Shown: one piece after another, positions 14,408 to 23,686 of the stretch
Layout: each line of letters opens with the position of its first letter
Numbering within the stretch: position 1 is the first letter of the stretch
Made by a program: the position numbers and the translations under genes
The notes under the pieces: generated by a model
The model's input: the letters and a program-made list of their open reading frames with translations, nothing else
What the model was told of the DNA's origin: nothing
The model's database searches: none
NCBI RefSeq assembly: GCF_009873495.1
Contig: NZ_CP046703.1
Coordinates: forward strand, 5,670,501 to 5,734,500
DNA: 64,000 bases
Reading direction: 5' to 3'
DNA from: Nostoc sp. ATCC 53789
GTDB taxonomy: Bacteria > Cyanobacteriota > Cyanobacteriia > Cyanobacteriales > Nostocaceae

Positions 14408-16444
14408 ATGCAGATGGAACCCAAAGTAAACATCCTCCTAGTGGATGACAAACTAGAAAATTTGCTAGCACTAGAAGCAATCCTGGAAAAACTGGGAGAG
14501 AATTTGGTGAGAGCTACTTCTGGAGAAGAAGCTTTGAGGTGTCTGCTACATCAAGACTTTGCAGTAATTTTGCTAGATGTGCAAATGCCAGGGATGGATG
14601 GCTTTGAAACTGCTACCTTGATTCGCAATCGGGGGCGATCGCGTCATACTCCAATTATCTTTCTTACTGCCTTTAGCACCAGCGACCAAATGCTGTTTAA
14701 AGGCTATGCCTTGGGTGCAGTTGATTATTTACTCAAACCATTAGACCCCAATATTTTGACTTCTAAAGTCACAGTATTCGTAGAACTATTTAAGAAAACA
14801 GAAGCTGTCAAGCAACAAGCTGCACAACTGGTAGCCATGAATGCGGAACTCAGGCAAAGTGAAGAACGATTGCGATCGCTAAGTACCTGTTCACCCGTTG
14901 GCATTTTTGAAATTGATACTGAAGGAGGATGTAGATATACTAATCCTCGCTATCAAATAATTTGTGGTCTGAAAGCGGTAGAGAGTTTAGAAAAAAGCTG
15001 GCTAGAATCTGTTCATCCAGAAGATAGAGAACGAGCAGTTGCTAGTTGGTCTGCTTATATTTATGAGGGTCGTGACTACTCTGAAGAGTTTCGCTTTCAA
15101 ACTGCTCAAGGCATCATTCGTTGGGTTCAGGTTCGCTCATCACCAATGCTTTCTGGTCAAGGGGAACTTCTGGGATATGTAGGCACTCTCGAAGATATTA
15201 CTGAACGCAAGCAAGCAGAAGAAGTCCGCGCTCAAGTAATTAGAGAACAGACCGCAAGGCAAGAAGCAGAAGCAGCAAATCGAATGAAAGATGAGTTTCT
15301 TGCCGTTCTCTCCCATGAACTTCGTACACCCCTCACCTCAATGCTGGGTTGGTCAAAAATTCTCCGCTCTAAGAAACTTGACGACAAAGCCACTTCCCGC
15401 GCCCTAGAGGCGATTGAACGCAATGCTATATCTCAGATGCAACTAATTGAGGATATTTTAGATGTATCTCGGATTATCCGTGGACAGTTGCGATTAAATG
15501 TCTCTGCGGTGAATCTCATCTCAGTCATGGAGGCAGCTTTAGAAGCAGTGCGTCCCCTAGCAGAGCCAAAAGAGATTCAATTAAACACTGTCTTAGATAC
15601 TTCAGTAGGTTCAGTTTATGGCGATCCAGCGCGGTTACAACAAATAGTATGGAATCTCCTAACTAATGCCATTAAGTTTACCCCCAAGGGCGGCAGGGTA
15701 GAAGTGAATCTGTCAATAGTCTGTGGTGAAGAACAACAAATAACTCAAAAATATGCCCAAATTCAAGTTATTGATACGGGCATAGGCATCAGTTCTGAGT
15801 TCTTACCGAAAGTATTTGAGCGTTTCCGGCAAGCAGACAGCACCACAACGCGATCGCACAATGGACTAGGACTAGGGTTAGCGATCGTCCGTCATCTAGT
15901 AGAACTCCACAAGGGTACAATATTTGCCCAAAGCCCAGGCAGTGGACAGGGAGCAACCTTTACAGTGAGACTACCACTGCTACAAGACAATAGGGGAAAT
16001 AGAGAAGCCACAGGAGAAATTTCTTCCTCAGTGGCATCGACACCGCTTGCTGGATTAAAAGTTTTAGTTGTAGATGACGAAGCAGATACCCGTAACTTGC
16101 TCAGTTTTATGTTTGAGGAGTATGGAGCGATCGCCACTGCGGTAGCATCAGTTGATGAAGCATTAGCAGTACTTGAGCAAGCAAAAGCAGATATCCTGAT
16201 TAGCGACATCGGTATGTCGGAGCAGGATGGTTATACACTAATTCGGAAACTGCGCTCTTTAGAACCAGAAAAAGGTGGATGTATGCCAGCGATCGCTTTA
16301 ACTGCATATACGCGGGAAGAAGATCGTTTAGAAGCGCTTTCAGCAGGGTTTCAGCAGTATTTATCTAAGCCAATAGACCCCACTAAATTGATTGCTATGG
16401 TTGCCAGTGTATTAAAACTACCTGTTCAAGTTCCAGTAAGTTGA
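14408..16444 (+). CDS. Hybrid histidine kinase REC-PAS-HisKA-HATPase-REC
   Basis: 678 residues. An N-terminal receiver (about 7-125, phosphoacceptor Asp57 in ILLDVQMPGMDG) is followed by a coiled linker, a PAS/PAC domain (about 153-270, ending GTLEDITERKQAEE), HisKA with His303 (LSHELRTPLTSMLGW), HATPase_c (N box NLLTNAIKFTPKGG, G1 VIDTGIGIS, G2 GLGLGLAIVRHLVELHKG) and a C-terminal receiver (Asp600 in ILISDIGMSEQDGY). It has no membrane segments, so it is a cytoplasmic relay that can receive phosphate at its N-terminus. Its start lies 4 bases after the CheB stop, so the two genes form an operon. Confidence 0.94.
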   Translation: MQMEPKVNILLVDDKLENLLALEAILEKLGENLVRATSGEEALRCLLHQDFAVILLDVQMPGMDGFETATLIRNRGRSRHTPIIFLTAFSTSDQMLFKGYALGAVDYLLKPLDPNILTSKVTVFVELFKKTEAVKQQAAQLVAMNAELRQSEERLRSLSTCSPVGIFEIDTEGGCRYTNPRYQIICGLKAVESLEKSWLESVHPEDRERAVASWSAYIYEGRDYSEEFRFQTAQGIIRWVQVRSSPMLSGQGELLGYVGTLEDITERKQAEEVRAQVIREQTARQEAEAANRMKDEFLAVLSHELRTPLTSMLGWSKILRSKKLDDKATSRALEAIERNAISQMQLIEDILDVSRIIRGQLRLNVSAVNLISVMEAALEAVRPLAEPKEIQLNTVLDTSVGSVYGDPARLQQIVWNLLTNAIKFTPKGGRVEVNLSIVCGEEQQITQKYAQIQVIDTGIGISSEFLPKVFERFRQADSTTTRSHNGLGLGLAIVRHLVELHKGTIFAQSPGSGQGATFTVRLPLLQDNRGNREATGEISSSVASTPLAGLKVLVVDDEADTRNLLSFMFEEYGAIATAVASVDEALAVLEQAKADILISDIGMSEQDGYTLIRKLRSLEPEKGGCMPAIALTAYTREEDRLEALSAGFQQYLSKPIDPTKLIAMVASVLKLPVQVPVS

Positions 16445-16517
16445 TTTTGAACTAGGGAAGGGGAGAGAAATCAATTCAAAATTAAAGAACTCCTGCCTCC
16501 TCTTTGCCAATGACCGA

Positions 16518-16889
16518 TCAAGAGGAAATTACGGCATTTTTTCTCAGTTCGTCTAAAGAAACCACTTCCAAAGCTCTAGCATGGGTTGCAGAGAGAACGA
16601 CAGGTGGAGCAACACCTGCTTCGAGAGCTTCTTGCCAGCGAGAAGCACACAAACACCAGCGATCGCCAGGCTTCAATCCAGGAAAATTAAAATCAGGAAC
16701 AGGTGTGCTTAGGTCGTTCCCCCGCAATTTGGTGAACTCCAAGAATTCTACAGTCACTTCGGCGCATACAACGTGCGATCCGAAATCCTGACCACCTGTG
16801 CGACAAAAACCATCGCGGTAAAATCCAGTCATGGGAGAAGTGCAGCAGGCTTCTAGGTTTCCACCAATTACATTTTTAGCTTCTATCAT
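16518..16889 (-). CDS. DUF2237 family protein
   Basis: A 123-residue soluble protein with the family pattern NVIGGNLEACCTSPMTGFYRDGFCRTGGQDFGSHVVCAEVT...FLEFTKLRGNDLSTP...FPGLKPGDRWCLCASRWQEAL. The conserved CC, C and CLC cysteines and the GxDxGxH motif are present. The function is unknown in the literature I can recall. Its C-terminus is convergent with the hybrid kinase; its 5' end faces the long psbA upstream region. Confidence 0.88.
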   Translation of the reverse strand: MIEAKNVIGGNLEACCTSPMTGFYRDGFCRTGGQDFGSHVVCAEVTVEFLEFTKLRGNDLSTPVPDFNFPGLKPGDRWCLCASRWQEALEAGVAPPVVLSATHARALEVVSLDELRKNAVISS

Positions 16890-17060
16890 CGTTATTTATT
16901 GCACTTAATTTTTCACTCCGATATAAGCCTATATTGACACTTCCCTAGTTAAATAAAAATCGCTATCCCTGATTAATTCAGAAAAGCACGAAATTCTAGA
17001 ATCAACTTATATTAAGAGACTTCCAAAAAATAAATTATCCAAAATTATTTGTATATTTAT

Positions 17061-17084
17061 AGGGGCGCAAGGTCTTGCGCCCCT
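17061..17084. repeat. Palindromic dispersed repeat (GGGGCGCAAG/CTTGCGCCCC)
   Basis: A perfect inverted repeat with 10-bp arms and a 2-base centre, extended by A/T at each end. Similar short palindromes encoding GGCGCAAG..CTTGCGCC are common in Nostoc intergenic DNA. It is not followed by a T-run, so it is not a simple terminator. Confidence 0.65.
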
Positions 17085-17187
17085 AACCAAACGCAGGGAT
17101 GGGATGTTTTTTACTGGAAATCCCTAAGCTCCCAATCTTACGGTTATTGGGAATGGTGCAATATCTCAGTAAAAGTTCTAATAAAAA

Positions 17188-17208
17188 CCCCTGGTAGTTA
17201 GCCAGGGG
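17188..17208 (+). ncRNA. NsiR1-like hairpin upstream of psbA (candidate small RNA or terminator)
   Basis: Arms CCCCTGG / CCAGGGG enclose the loop TAGTTAG, preceded by AATAAAAA. Both the A-rich leader and the GTTAG-containing loop resemble the NsiR1-like repeats at 27.2-29.1 kb. No gene on either strand would need a terminator here, because the flanking genes diverge. No promoter could be fixed; no T-run follows immediately. Confidence 0.35.
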
Positions 17209-17304
17209 TAATGCAAGTCAGTACTTTTTCGCATGGAATGTATCCTACTCAAATACCATAGCAACGGCCTAATTTATAGATATGCCATTTTGCCAAACAG
17301 AAAA

Positions 17305-17340
17305 AACCCCCAGTGGTAAGCCGAGGGTTAATTTTTTTTT
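17305..17340 (+). terminator. Rho-independent terminator-like hairpin with long T-run
   Basis: AACCC / GGGTT arms surround CCAGTGGTAAGCCGA, and the hairpin is followed by a run of about ten T. It is preceded by AAAAAA. No annotated plus-strand gene lies upstream between 16890 and 17305, so it would end an unannotated transcript covering the hairpin at 17188-17208. Confidence 0.55.
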
Positions 17341-17436
17341 GGAATAGCGGTAATCTACAAAGCTATTGTTCCCAGATCAATAGGCAATAAAATCAGAATT
17401 TCTACATAATATCTAGTAACTTGCTTTTAAATAAGC

Positions 17437-17461
17437 AAAGCTGATGGAACTCATCAGCTTT
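17437..17461. other. Perfect 10-bp stem-loop just upstream of the psbA promoter
   Basis: AAAGCTGATG - GAACT - CATCAGCTTT. It lies about 40 bases upstream of the proposed psbA -10 box. It could insulate psbA from upstream transcription or be a binding site; no T-run follows. Confidence 0.5.
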
Positions 17462-17476
17462 ACAAAAGTGAAATAG

Positions 17477-17506
17477 TTGATGAAAAATTGTAAAGCATTG
17501 TAAAGT
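17477..17506 (+). promoter_or_regulatory. Probable psbA promoter
   Basis: TTGATG (17477-17482) and TAAAGT (17501-17506) are separated by 18 bases, which would give a leader of roughly 55 nt before the psbA ATG. This is chosen by eye; other -10-like boxes exist nearby. Confidence 0.35.
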
Positions 17507-17567
17507 GTATTCACAGGCAAAGACAAACGATCCTGATTCATAAATCACTAACCGCACTTATAAAACA

Positions 17568-18650
17568 ATGACAACAACCTTACAACAGCGCTCAAGCGCT
17601 AACGTATGGGATCGATTCTGTGAATGGATCACCAGCACCAACAACCGCATCTACATCGGCTGGTTCGGCGTAGTCATGATCCCCACCTTGCTAGCAGCTA
17701 CCGCTTGCTTCGTAATCGCCTTCATCGCCGCTCCTCCAGTAGACATCGATGGTATCCGCGAACCAGTTGCAGGTTCCTTGATTTACGGAAACAACATCAT
17801 CTCTGGTGCAGTAGTACCTTCCTCCAACGCTATCGGCTTGCATTTCTACCCAATTTGGGAAGCAGCATCCTTAGACGAGTGGTTGTACAACGGTGGTCCT
17901 TACCAATTGGTAATTTTCCACTTCCTGATTGGCGTATTCTGCTATTTAGGTCGTGAATGGGAACTATCCTACCGCTTAGGTATGCGTCCTTGGATTGCTA
18001 TTGCATATTCTGCACCTGTTGCAGCAGCAACCGCAGTATTCTTGGTATACCCCATCGGACAAGGTTCATTCTCTGACGGTATGCCTTTGGGTATCTCAGG
18101 AACATTCAACTTCATGATCGTGTTCCAAGCAGAACATAACATCTTGATGCACCCCTTCCACCAACTAGGTGTAGCTGGTGTATTCGGTGGTTCCTTATTC
18201 TCTGCAATGCACGGTTCACTAGTAACTTCTTCACTAGTTCGTGAAACAACTGAGACTGAATCACAAAACTACGGTTACAAATTCGGTCAAGAAGAAGAAA
18301 CCTACAACATCGTTGCAGCTCACGGCTACTTCGGTCGTCTAATCTTCCAATACGCTTCTTTCAACAACAGCCGCTCACTGCACTTCTTCTTAGCAGCATG
18401 GCCTGTAATCGGCATCTGGTTCACCGCCTTGGGTGTAAGCACAATGGCGTTCAACTTGAACGGTTTCAACTTCAACCAATCAATCATTGACTCTGAAGGT
18501 CGTGTGATTGCAACTTGGGCTGATGTAATCAACCGCGCTAACCTGGGTATGGAAGTAATGCACGAGCGTAACGCTCACAACTTCCCCTTAGATTTGGCAT
18601 CTGCTGAATCTGCTCCTGTTGCTCTTTCTGCTCCTGCTATCAACGGTTAA
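17568..18650 (+). CDS. psbA: Photosystem II D1 protein, Glu130 (high-light) form
   Basis: D1 is the PSII reaction-centre subunit carrying P680, pheophytin, QB and most Mn-cluster ligands. At 360 residues it is full length and intact. Visible key residues are Glu130, Tyr161 (YZ), Asp170, Glu189, His190, His198 (P680), His215 and His272 (non-haem iron), Ser264 and Phe265 (QB), His332, Glu333, His337, Asp342, and Ala344 (C-terminal processing site, followed by a 16-residue extension). Glu at 130 marks the D1:2 or high-light-type isoform; low-light forms carry Gln. Five membrane helices are present. The gene is monocistronic, with a strong terminator 30 bp after the stop. Codon use is biased toward C-ending codons compared with neighbours, as expected for a highly expressed gene. 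Confidence 0.99.
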   Translation: MTTTLQQRSSANVWDRFCEWITSTNNRIYIGWFGVVMIPTLLAATACFVIAFIAAPPVDIDGIREPVAGSLIYGNNIISGAVVPSSNAIGLHFYPIWEAASLDEWLYNGGPYQLVIFHFLIGVFCYLGREWELSYRLGMRPWIAIAYSAPVAAATAVFLVYPIGQGSFSDGMPLGISGTFNFMIVFQAEHNILMHPFHQLGVAGVFGGSLFSAMHGSLVTSSLVRETTETESQNYGYKFGQEEETYNIVAAHGYFGRLIFQYASFNNSRSLHFFLAAWPVIGIWFTALGVSTMAFNLNGFNFNQSIIDSEGRVIATWADVINRANLGMEVMHERNAHNFPLDLASAESAPVALSAPAING

Positions 18651-18679
18651 TTCTCAAGCATTAACTCGATTAGTTAAAT

Positions 18680-18720
18680 AAGAAAGCGCTCTCCCACTTC
18701 GGGAGTGCGCTTTCTTATTT
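18680..18720 (+). terminator. psbA terminator
   Basis: A 16-bp stem with one mismatch (AAGAAAGCGCTCTCCC / GGGAGTGCGCTTTCTT), loop ACTTC, followed by ATTTAT. It starts 30 bases after the psbA stop codon. Confidence 0.9.
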
Positions 18721-19017
18721 ATATGTATCCTTCTTGTTTCGCCTTCTGAGTATTATGAGTAAAAAAAGATAAAGCTCTAAATAATCTTCGCTGAATTGCT
18801 CTTACATTTCGTACTTAATGCGTCATAGCATTTCTTTGTGAGGCTGCACCAAACCCTTTTAACTTCTTTCTTTGTGTCCTTTGCGGTTCGTTTCTCTTTC
18901 TTCTGTCTTGTACTTAAATATGGTTTAGCGTATCTTCATACAGAAATGGTATAAGTCCTAATTGCAAAAAAGGGTATACAGGAGCTAGCAAGAATTTTTC
19001 CCAATACCCAATTCTGT
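18721..19017. repeat. Intergenic region with TTTCTTTGTG...GTCCTTTGCGGTTCG repeat
   Basis: Between psbA and the convergent kinase gene. A copy of the dispersed repeat TTCTTTGTGTCCTTTGCGG lies at about 18865-18890, related in style to those at 5860 and 9280. Nothing else was recognised. Confidence 0.5.
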
Positions 19018-22000
19018 CTAAGTCCGTCCAACAAGACTAGCAACTACTGTAGCCAACTCAGCCGCTTCAATAGGTTTGGGTAAATGTAGCTGATAACCTT
19101 CTTGTATAGCTCGCATCCGATCCTCTGCCTTAGCATAAGCTGTCAATGCTGCTGCGGGAATATTTCCCCCTTGTTCTGGCGATCGCGATCGCAGTTTGCG
19201 GATCAAAGAGTAACCATCCTCATTGGGCATACCGATGTCACTGACTAAAACATCTGGTTTCCATTCTGTAATTATCTGCAATGCTTCTTGAACTGATGCC
19301 ACTGCTTTAACTTCGGCTTGGCACTGTTCGAGAACTGTGGTGATAAATTCACGGCTATCGGTTTGGTCATCTACAACCACTACCCGCACACCAAGGAGGG
19401 AGACGAAGTGAAGAGGAGAACAGGCAACGGGGAGAGGCTGCGAGACTGTGAATAGATGACTTTTCAAAAGTGGCAGCTTAACTGTAAACGTTGCTCCTTG
19501 ATCTTTACCTGCACTATCTACCTGAACAGTACCACCATGTAATTCTACTAAATGACGCACGATCGCTAATCCTAGTCCTAATCCACCGTATGATCTAGTG
19601 TTAGAACTATCAGCTTGACGAAAGCGATCGAAGACGTAGGGGAGAAAATCAGGGCTAATACCAATACCTGTATCAATCACCTGAATTTGGGCATATTTCT
19701 CTGTTATATGTTGTTTTTCTTCGCCAGTTACCACTGACAATTGCAACTCTACCTGTCCACCTGTCGGTGTAAATTTGATGGCATTAGATAACAGATTCCA
19801 GATAATTTGCTGCAAACGCTCAAAATCACCGGAAACTAGGAATTGGGAATTTTCGCTGCTGTCCTTCGAACGTTGATTGCTTTGGGATTCCGCTTCTCTT
19901 GACTCAACATTTTCGTGATTAATTTCTAATCCCAAATCTGAATTTGGCGCGATTGTTACCACGGGGAGTATCTCCGGTGGCGCATTTCGTGTTTCTTTGG
20001 AGGGAATGATAGAAAATCTTAAATCGATTTCCTTGGATTGGGCAGCTAGGCTAACAGTCTCTAGGCTCGACTCAATCATCGGAACCAAATTACAAGTACG
20101 GACATTCAGGCGTAACTTGCCTCGAATCATCCGTGATATATCTAGTAAGTCTTCAATTAGCTGGGTTTGCGCCTTAGCATTGCGCTCAATTGTCTCCGTA
20201 GCCTTAGCCATTTGGCTTTCACTCAGCTTGCTTCGTTGCAGGAGTTGCGCCCAGCCCAAAATTGCATTGAGGGGTGATCGCAATTCGTGAGACAATATCC
20301 CCAGAAATTCATCTTTCATCCGGTTCGCCTCTTGCAACTGCTCAGTTTGTTTTTGCAAAGAAGCAATTAAACTAGCCCGTTCCATTGCGATCGCTATTTG
20401 GTCGCATACTGCTTGCATCATCCCCTTTTGATTCTCGGTAAAGCTTAACCGAGTCCGGCTGCCAAAAGAAAGAGTACCCAACAATCGTCCTTGGGCAATC
20501 AACGGATAACTATAATAAGCAGTAATATTTAAAGAACGAAGCAATTCTGTTTTGGGGTCAGTTGATTGCTGCACATTCTCTAGAGCTATTGCACAACGGT
20601 TTTGAGCTACAGTACCGCAAACCGTTTCCCCAAATCCCAGCGACTCGATTTCCTTGGCCAGTTCTTGGGAAATACCACTGTAAGACCCCAACCGCATTAC
20701 TTGAGAGTTATCCTCAACCAAATAGTTCAAATAAACTTCTATTCCAATTTGCTCTCTTAGTTTTCGGTAGACGCTATCGATTAGTAGTACTGGTTCTTGG
20801 CTTGAGAGTAAATCGTTGGCTGTGTCAAATAGTAGCTTTAGTCTTTTGTAACCTAACGAGAGTGCTTTTTCTGCCTGTTTGAGGTTGCTAATCTCTTGGA
20901 ACACCAAGATACAGGTAGCCGGATGACCGTGCATTGCTGGCAAGGTATCAGCAAATATCAGTAGAGAACGCACACCAGAGGGAGTGTGCCAATCTACTTC
21001 TAATCCATTGAGACGTTCGCCAAGGGCAACCCGCACTCCTGGCATTTGTTCATTGGGAATGCGATCGCCTGCCGCATCTGTATAGTGGTAAACTGTGTGA
21101 TAATCTTTTGCTGGTACACCTTTAGGAAATTCGCCCCCAGCTAATTCATTAGCAGAGCGATTTGCAAAAGTTACCCGCGCCGTTCCTGGTTCGATAAACA
21201 GCAAGGGTCTTGGCATCAGATTTAATACATCCTCCAGCCATTTTTGCTGATTTAGAAGTATTTCTTCTGCCTGTTTGCGCTCCGTAATATCTAAAAATGC
21301 ACCAACGCTTCCTCTAGTTTTACCCTCTTCATCAAACAGAGGTGCAACATACTCCAACAGGTTGACAATTTTTCCATTTTCATGGACTACCTCAAGTTCA
21401 CAATCCACAACTTCGACACCATGAGCAGCAGAGTATTGCATTGGCAGTTCCTCTTCTGACAGTTCCCTTCCCTCTCGGTAGATTTTGAAGGTTGTGGATT
21501 TTTGATCACTAGGAACATTGAGAGAGGCATTTGTATTTGACGATATCCCCAACTGCTTGGCCAAAGCAGGGTTTACCTTGATATTTTGGCATAGTGGATC
21601 TTCGGCAATGCCAATTCCAATGGGAATTACCTCCAACAAAGTTTGTAACTCAGTAATACGGCGCTGTAGATCCTTGTTTAGTTGTAAGATTTTTTCTTTA
21701 GCCTGTTTTTGTTCGCTGATGTTACGAGTCACAGTTGCTAAGGCAATTGGCTGACCTGTGTTGTTGTCTGTAACAGTGAAGATATTGTAATCAACTGGTA
21801 TTGGTTGACCTGTTTGAAGATGCCGAAAGCAGAATTCTCCCTGCCAGCGACCTTCTGATAGTACAGTCGGCAGTATATATTTTTGAAAATAGGTTTTGTC
21901 TTTGGGCATGAAGTAATCTAATACTACTTTTTGCCTCACTTCTTCAAGGCTAGCAAGTCCTACCAGTTTTTGACCTGCATCATTTATATAGAGCAATTGA

Positions 22001-23418
22001 CCCTCAAGGGTGGCAATGCCGATAAAGTCAGAGCTATTTTCTACCAGCGATACTAATTTTTGTTGCTCTGTTTCTGCAAGCTTACGTTCGCTCAAGTCGA
22101 GGATAAATGCTACTGACTCTTCCCGCTTTTCTCCTAACAGCACGTAACCAACTAAAACCGGGATGCGGCTACCATCCTTGCGAATATATTCTTTCTCGTA
22201 GGGCGTACAAGTAGCGTTAGTGTTTTTTTGTGCTTCGGCAACACCTCGCTGATCCAAGTATCGATATTCAGATGGTGTGATATTGCTCCAACTTAACCTA
22301 CCCGTTGACAAATCCTCCCGCGTATAACCAATCATCCTGAGATATTCGTCGTTTGCCTGGTGGATACCGCCATACACATCGCCAAATAGAATACCAATGA
22401 CATTAGAATCTACGAAACTCCCCAATTTATCTTCGTAGGTTCTTAGTGCTTCTTGGGCGAGGTCGCGTTGATGGCTAAGGCGTTCAATAACCCTGGCACT
22501 TTGCCAAATCAAAATAGTAAAAATCACAATCAGGACGATCGCAAACACTGATACTGCAAAAGCCGGATCGTATTGTCCTGCGCGTTGACCTTCAACAATT
22601 ACCCACCCTAATATAAAAGGTACTGCGATCGCAGCAACCAACAAACGACGTGCCAGTAATCCACCATAAGTATCACTTGTAACTACCCTCATTAACCCCT
22701 GTTCTGCCCGCGCCCACAAAATACCTATACTTAGCAAAATGAACAACACCGCCGTATGTAAAGCCATTGACGTTGTATAAGGGGCAACTCCATAAAGAAC
22801 TTTCACTTTGTAGGCATAGCCCATGAGTGCCTGAAAGGAAATTAAAGTAGCGATCAGAGCGATAATCTGAGCAGACCAATAACTACGATGGTTTTTGGGA
22901 TTAATCAGAATCTGTAGGGCAACGCTGACTAGTATAAAGTTGAATGCTGTGTTTACCCCCATTCGCCCCGGATATAATGTCGTCATACTAGTTGGCGAAT
23001 CCAGGAACAGTATCTCATCAATACCCAGATTCCAGCCGAACAGATATTCACAAAGTGTAAGTGCAGCAATTGTGGTGACAGCTATTGCACAGACCCTGGA
23101 AATTACCAGAGCAGGGAAGTCGAGAAGTCGAAAGGTCGAAGAGTGGGGGGAGTTTTGAATTGTTCTTTTCCCCTTATTCCCTGCCTTTAAAAACAACCAC
23201 AATGATAAACCAGACAATACAAAACACAACGCTGTATTGACTTTCATCGTGGCGGGACTACCAGGAAAGCCGCGCTTGAAAACTTCAATTCCAAGCCACC
23301 AGCCAATTAGCACCAAGCCGCCAACCAAGATGGGTATTACACTTGCGGCTTTTGCCACAAGTGAATTTATCGGGATTTTGAATATATCTTGCAGCCGCAA
23401 GCGGTTAACCTTTAACAT
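19018..23418 (-). CDS. Membrane-bound hybrid histidine kinase with multiple PAS and a GAF domain
   Basis: 1466 residues. An N-terminal membrane module with about eight helices (15-40, 60-80, 105-128, 150-172, 183-205, 215-237, 258-275 and 283-305) is followed by four PAS domains (about 330-450, 455-575, 590-720 and 725-845), each ending in a PAC-like DI(S/T)ERKxAE, and a GAF domain (about 855-1015). HisKA carries His1044 (LSHELRSPLNAILGW). HATPase_c has NLLSNAIKFTPTGG, VIDTGIGIS and GLGLGLAIVRHLVELHGG, and an unusual ~45-residue polar insert (NSDLGLEINHENVESREAESQSN) lies ahead of the ATPase core. The C-terminal receiver has Asp1394 (VLVSDIGMPNEDGY). It probably senses small molecules or light and redox in the cytoplasm. 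No partner gene is adjacent. Confidence 0.93.
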   Translation of the reverse strand: MLKVNRLRLQDIFKIPINSLVAKAASVIPILVGGLVLIGWWLGIEVFKRGFPGSPATMKVNTALCFVLSGLSLWLFLKAGNKGKRTIQNSPHSSTFRLLDFPALVISRVCAIAVTTIAALTLCEYLFGWNLGIDEILFLDSPTSMTTLYPGRMGVNTAFNFILVSVALQILINPKNHRSYWSAQIIALIATLISFQALMGYAYKVKVLYGVAPYTTSMALHTAVLFILLSIGILWARAEQGLMRVVTSDTYGGLLARRLLVAAIAVPFILGWVIVEGQRAGQYDPAFAVSVFAIVLIVIFTILIWQSARVIERLSHQRDLAQEALRTYEDKLGSFVDSNVIGILFGDVYGGIHQANDEYLRMIGYTREDLSTGRLSWSNITPSEYRYLDQRGVAEAQKNTNATCTPYEKEYIRKDGSRIPVLVGYVLLGEKREESVAFILDLSERKLAETEQQKLVSLVENSSDFIGIATLEGQLLYINDAGQKLVGLASLEEVRQKVVLDYFMPKDKTYFQKYILPTVLSEGRWQGEFCFRHLQTGQPIPVDYNIFTVTDNNTGQPIALATVTRNISEQKQAKEKILQLNKDLQRRITELQTLLEVIPIGIGIAEDPLCQNIKVNPALAKQLGISSNTNASLNVPSDQKSTTFKIYREGRELSEEELPMQYSAAHGVEVVDCELEVVHENGKIVNLLEYVAPLFDEEGKTRGSVGAFLDITERKQAEEILLNQQKWLEDVLNLMPRPLLFIEPGTARVTFANRSANELAGGEFPKGVPAKDYHTVYHYTDAAGDRIPNEQMPGVRVALGERLNGLEVDWHTPSGVRSLLIFADTLPAMHGHPATCILVFQEISNLKQAEKALSLGYKRLKLLFDTANDLLSSQEPVLLIDSVYRKLREQIGIEVYLNYLVEDNSQVMRLGSYSGISQELAKEIESLGFGETVCGTVAQNRCAIALENVQQSTDPKTELLRSLNITAYYSYPLIAQGRLLGTLSFGSRTRLSFTENQKGMMQAVCDQIAIAMERASLIASLQKQTEQLQEANRMKDEFLGILSHELRSPLNAILGWAQLLQRSKLSESQMAKATETIERNAKAQTQLIEDLLDISRMIRGKLRLNVRTCNLVPMIESSLETVSLAAQSKEIDLRFSIIPSKETRNAPPEILPVVTIAPNSDLGLEINHENVESREAESQSNQRSKDSSENSQFLVSGDFERLQQIIWNLLSNAIKFTPTGGQVELQLSVVTGEEKQHITEKYAQIQVIDTGIGISPDFLPYVFDRFRQADSSNTRSYGGLGLGLAIVRHLVELHGGTVQVDSAGKDQGATFTVKLPLLKSHLFTVSQPLPVACSPLHFVSLLGVRVVVVDDQTDSREFITTVLEQCQAEVKAVASVQEALQIITEWKPDVLVSDIGMPNEDGYSLIRKLRSRSPEQGGNIPAAALTAYAKAEDRMRAIQEGYQLHLPKPIEAAELATVVASLVGRT

Positions 23419-23686
23419 TTAGTGTTCTCTAACCGCATCTATCGAGCGTAGTAAAATTCCGTATTCCTTACGGTTTTATCATCTATGCCTTAGTATTTTA
23501 TGCTACCCCTTGACTTACTTTTCATCTACCCAGAAGCATATTTTTTATTGGACAATTTAGAGTAAGAATTAATAATTCAAAAATCATCTTTGTGAGTATT
23601 TCATAATTGCAGGCTATCTCGTTTACCCAATCTAATTTTCTGTACAGAAACAGTAGTATAATCGAGAACTTGTAGCTTCAATATAA

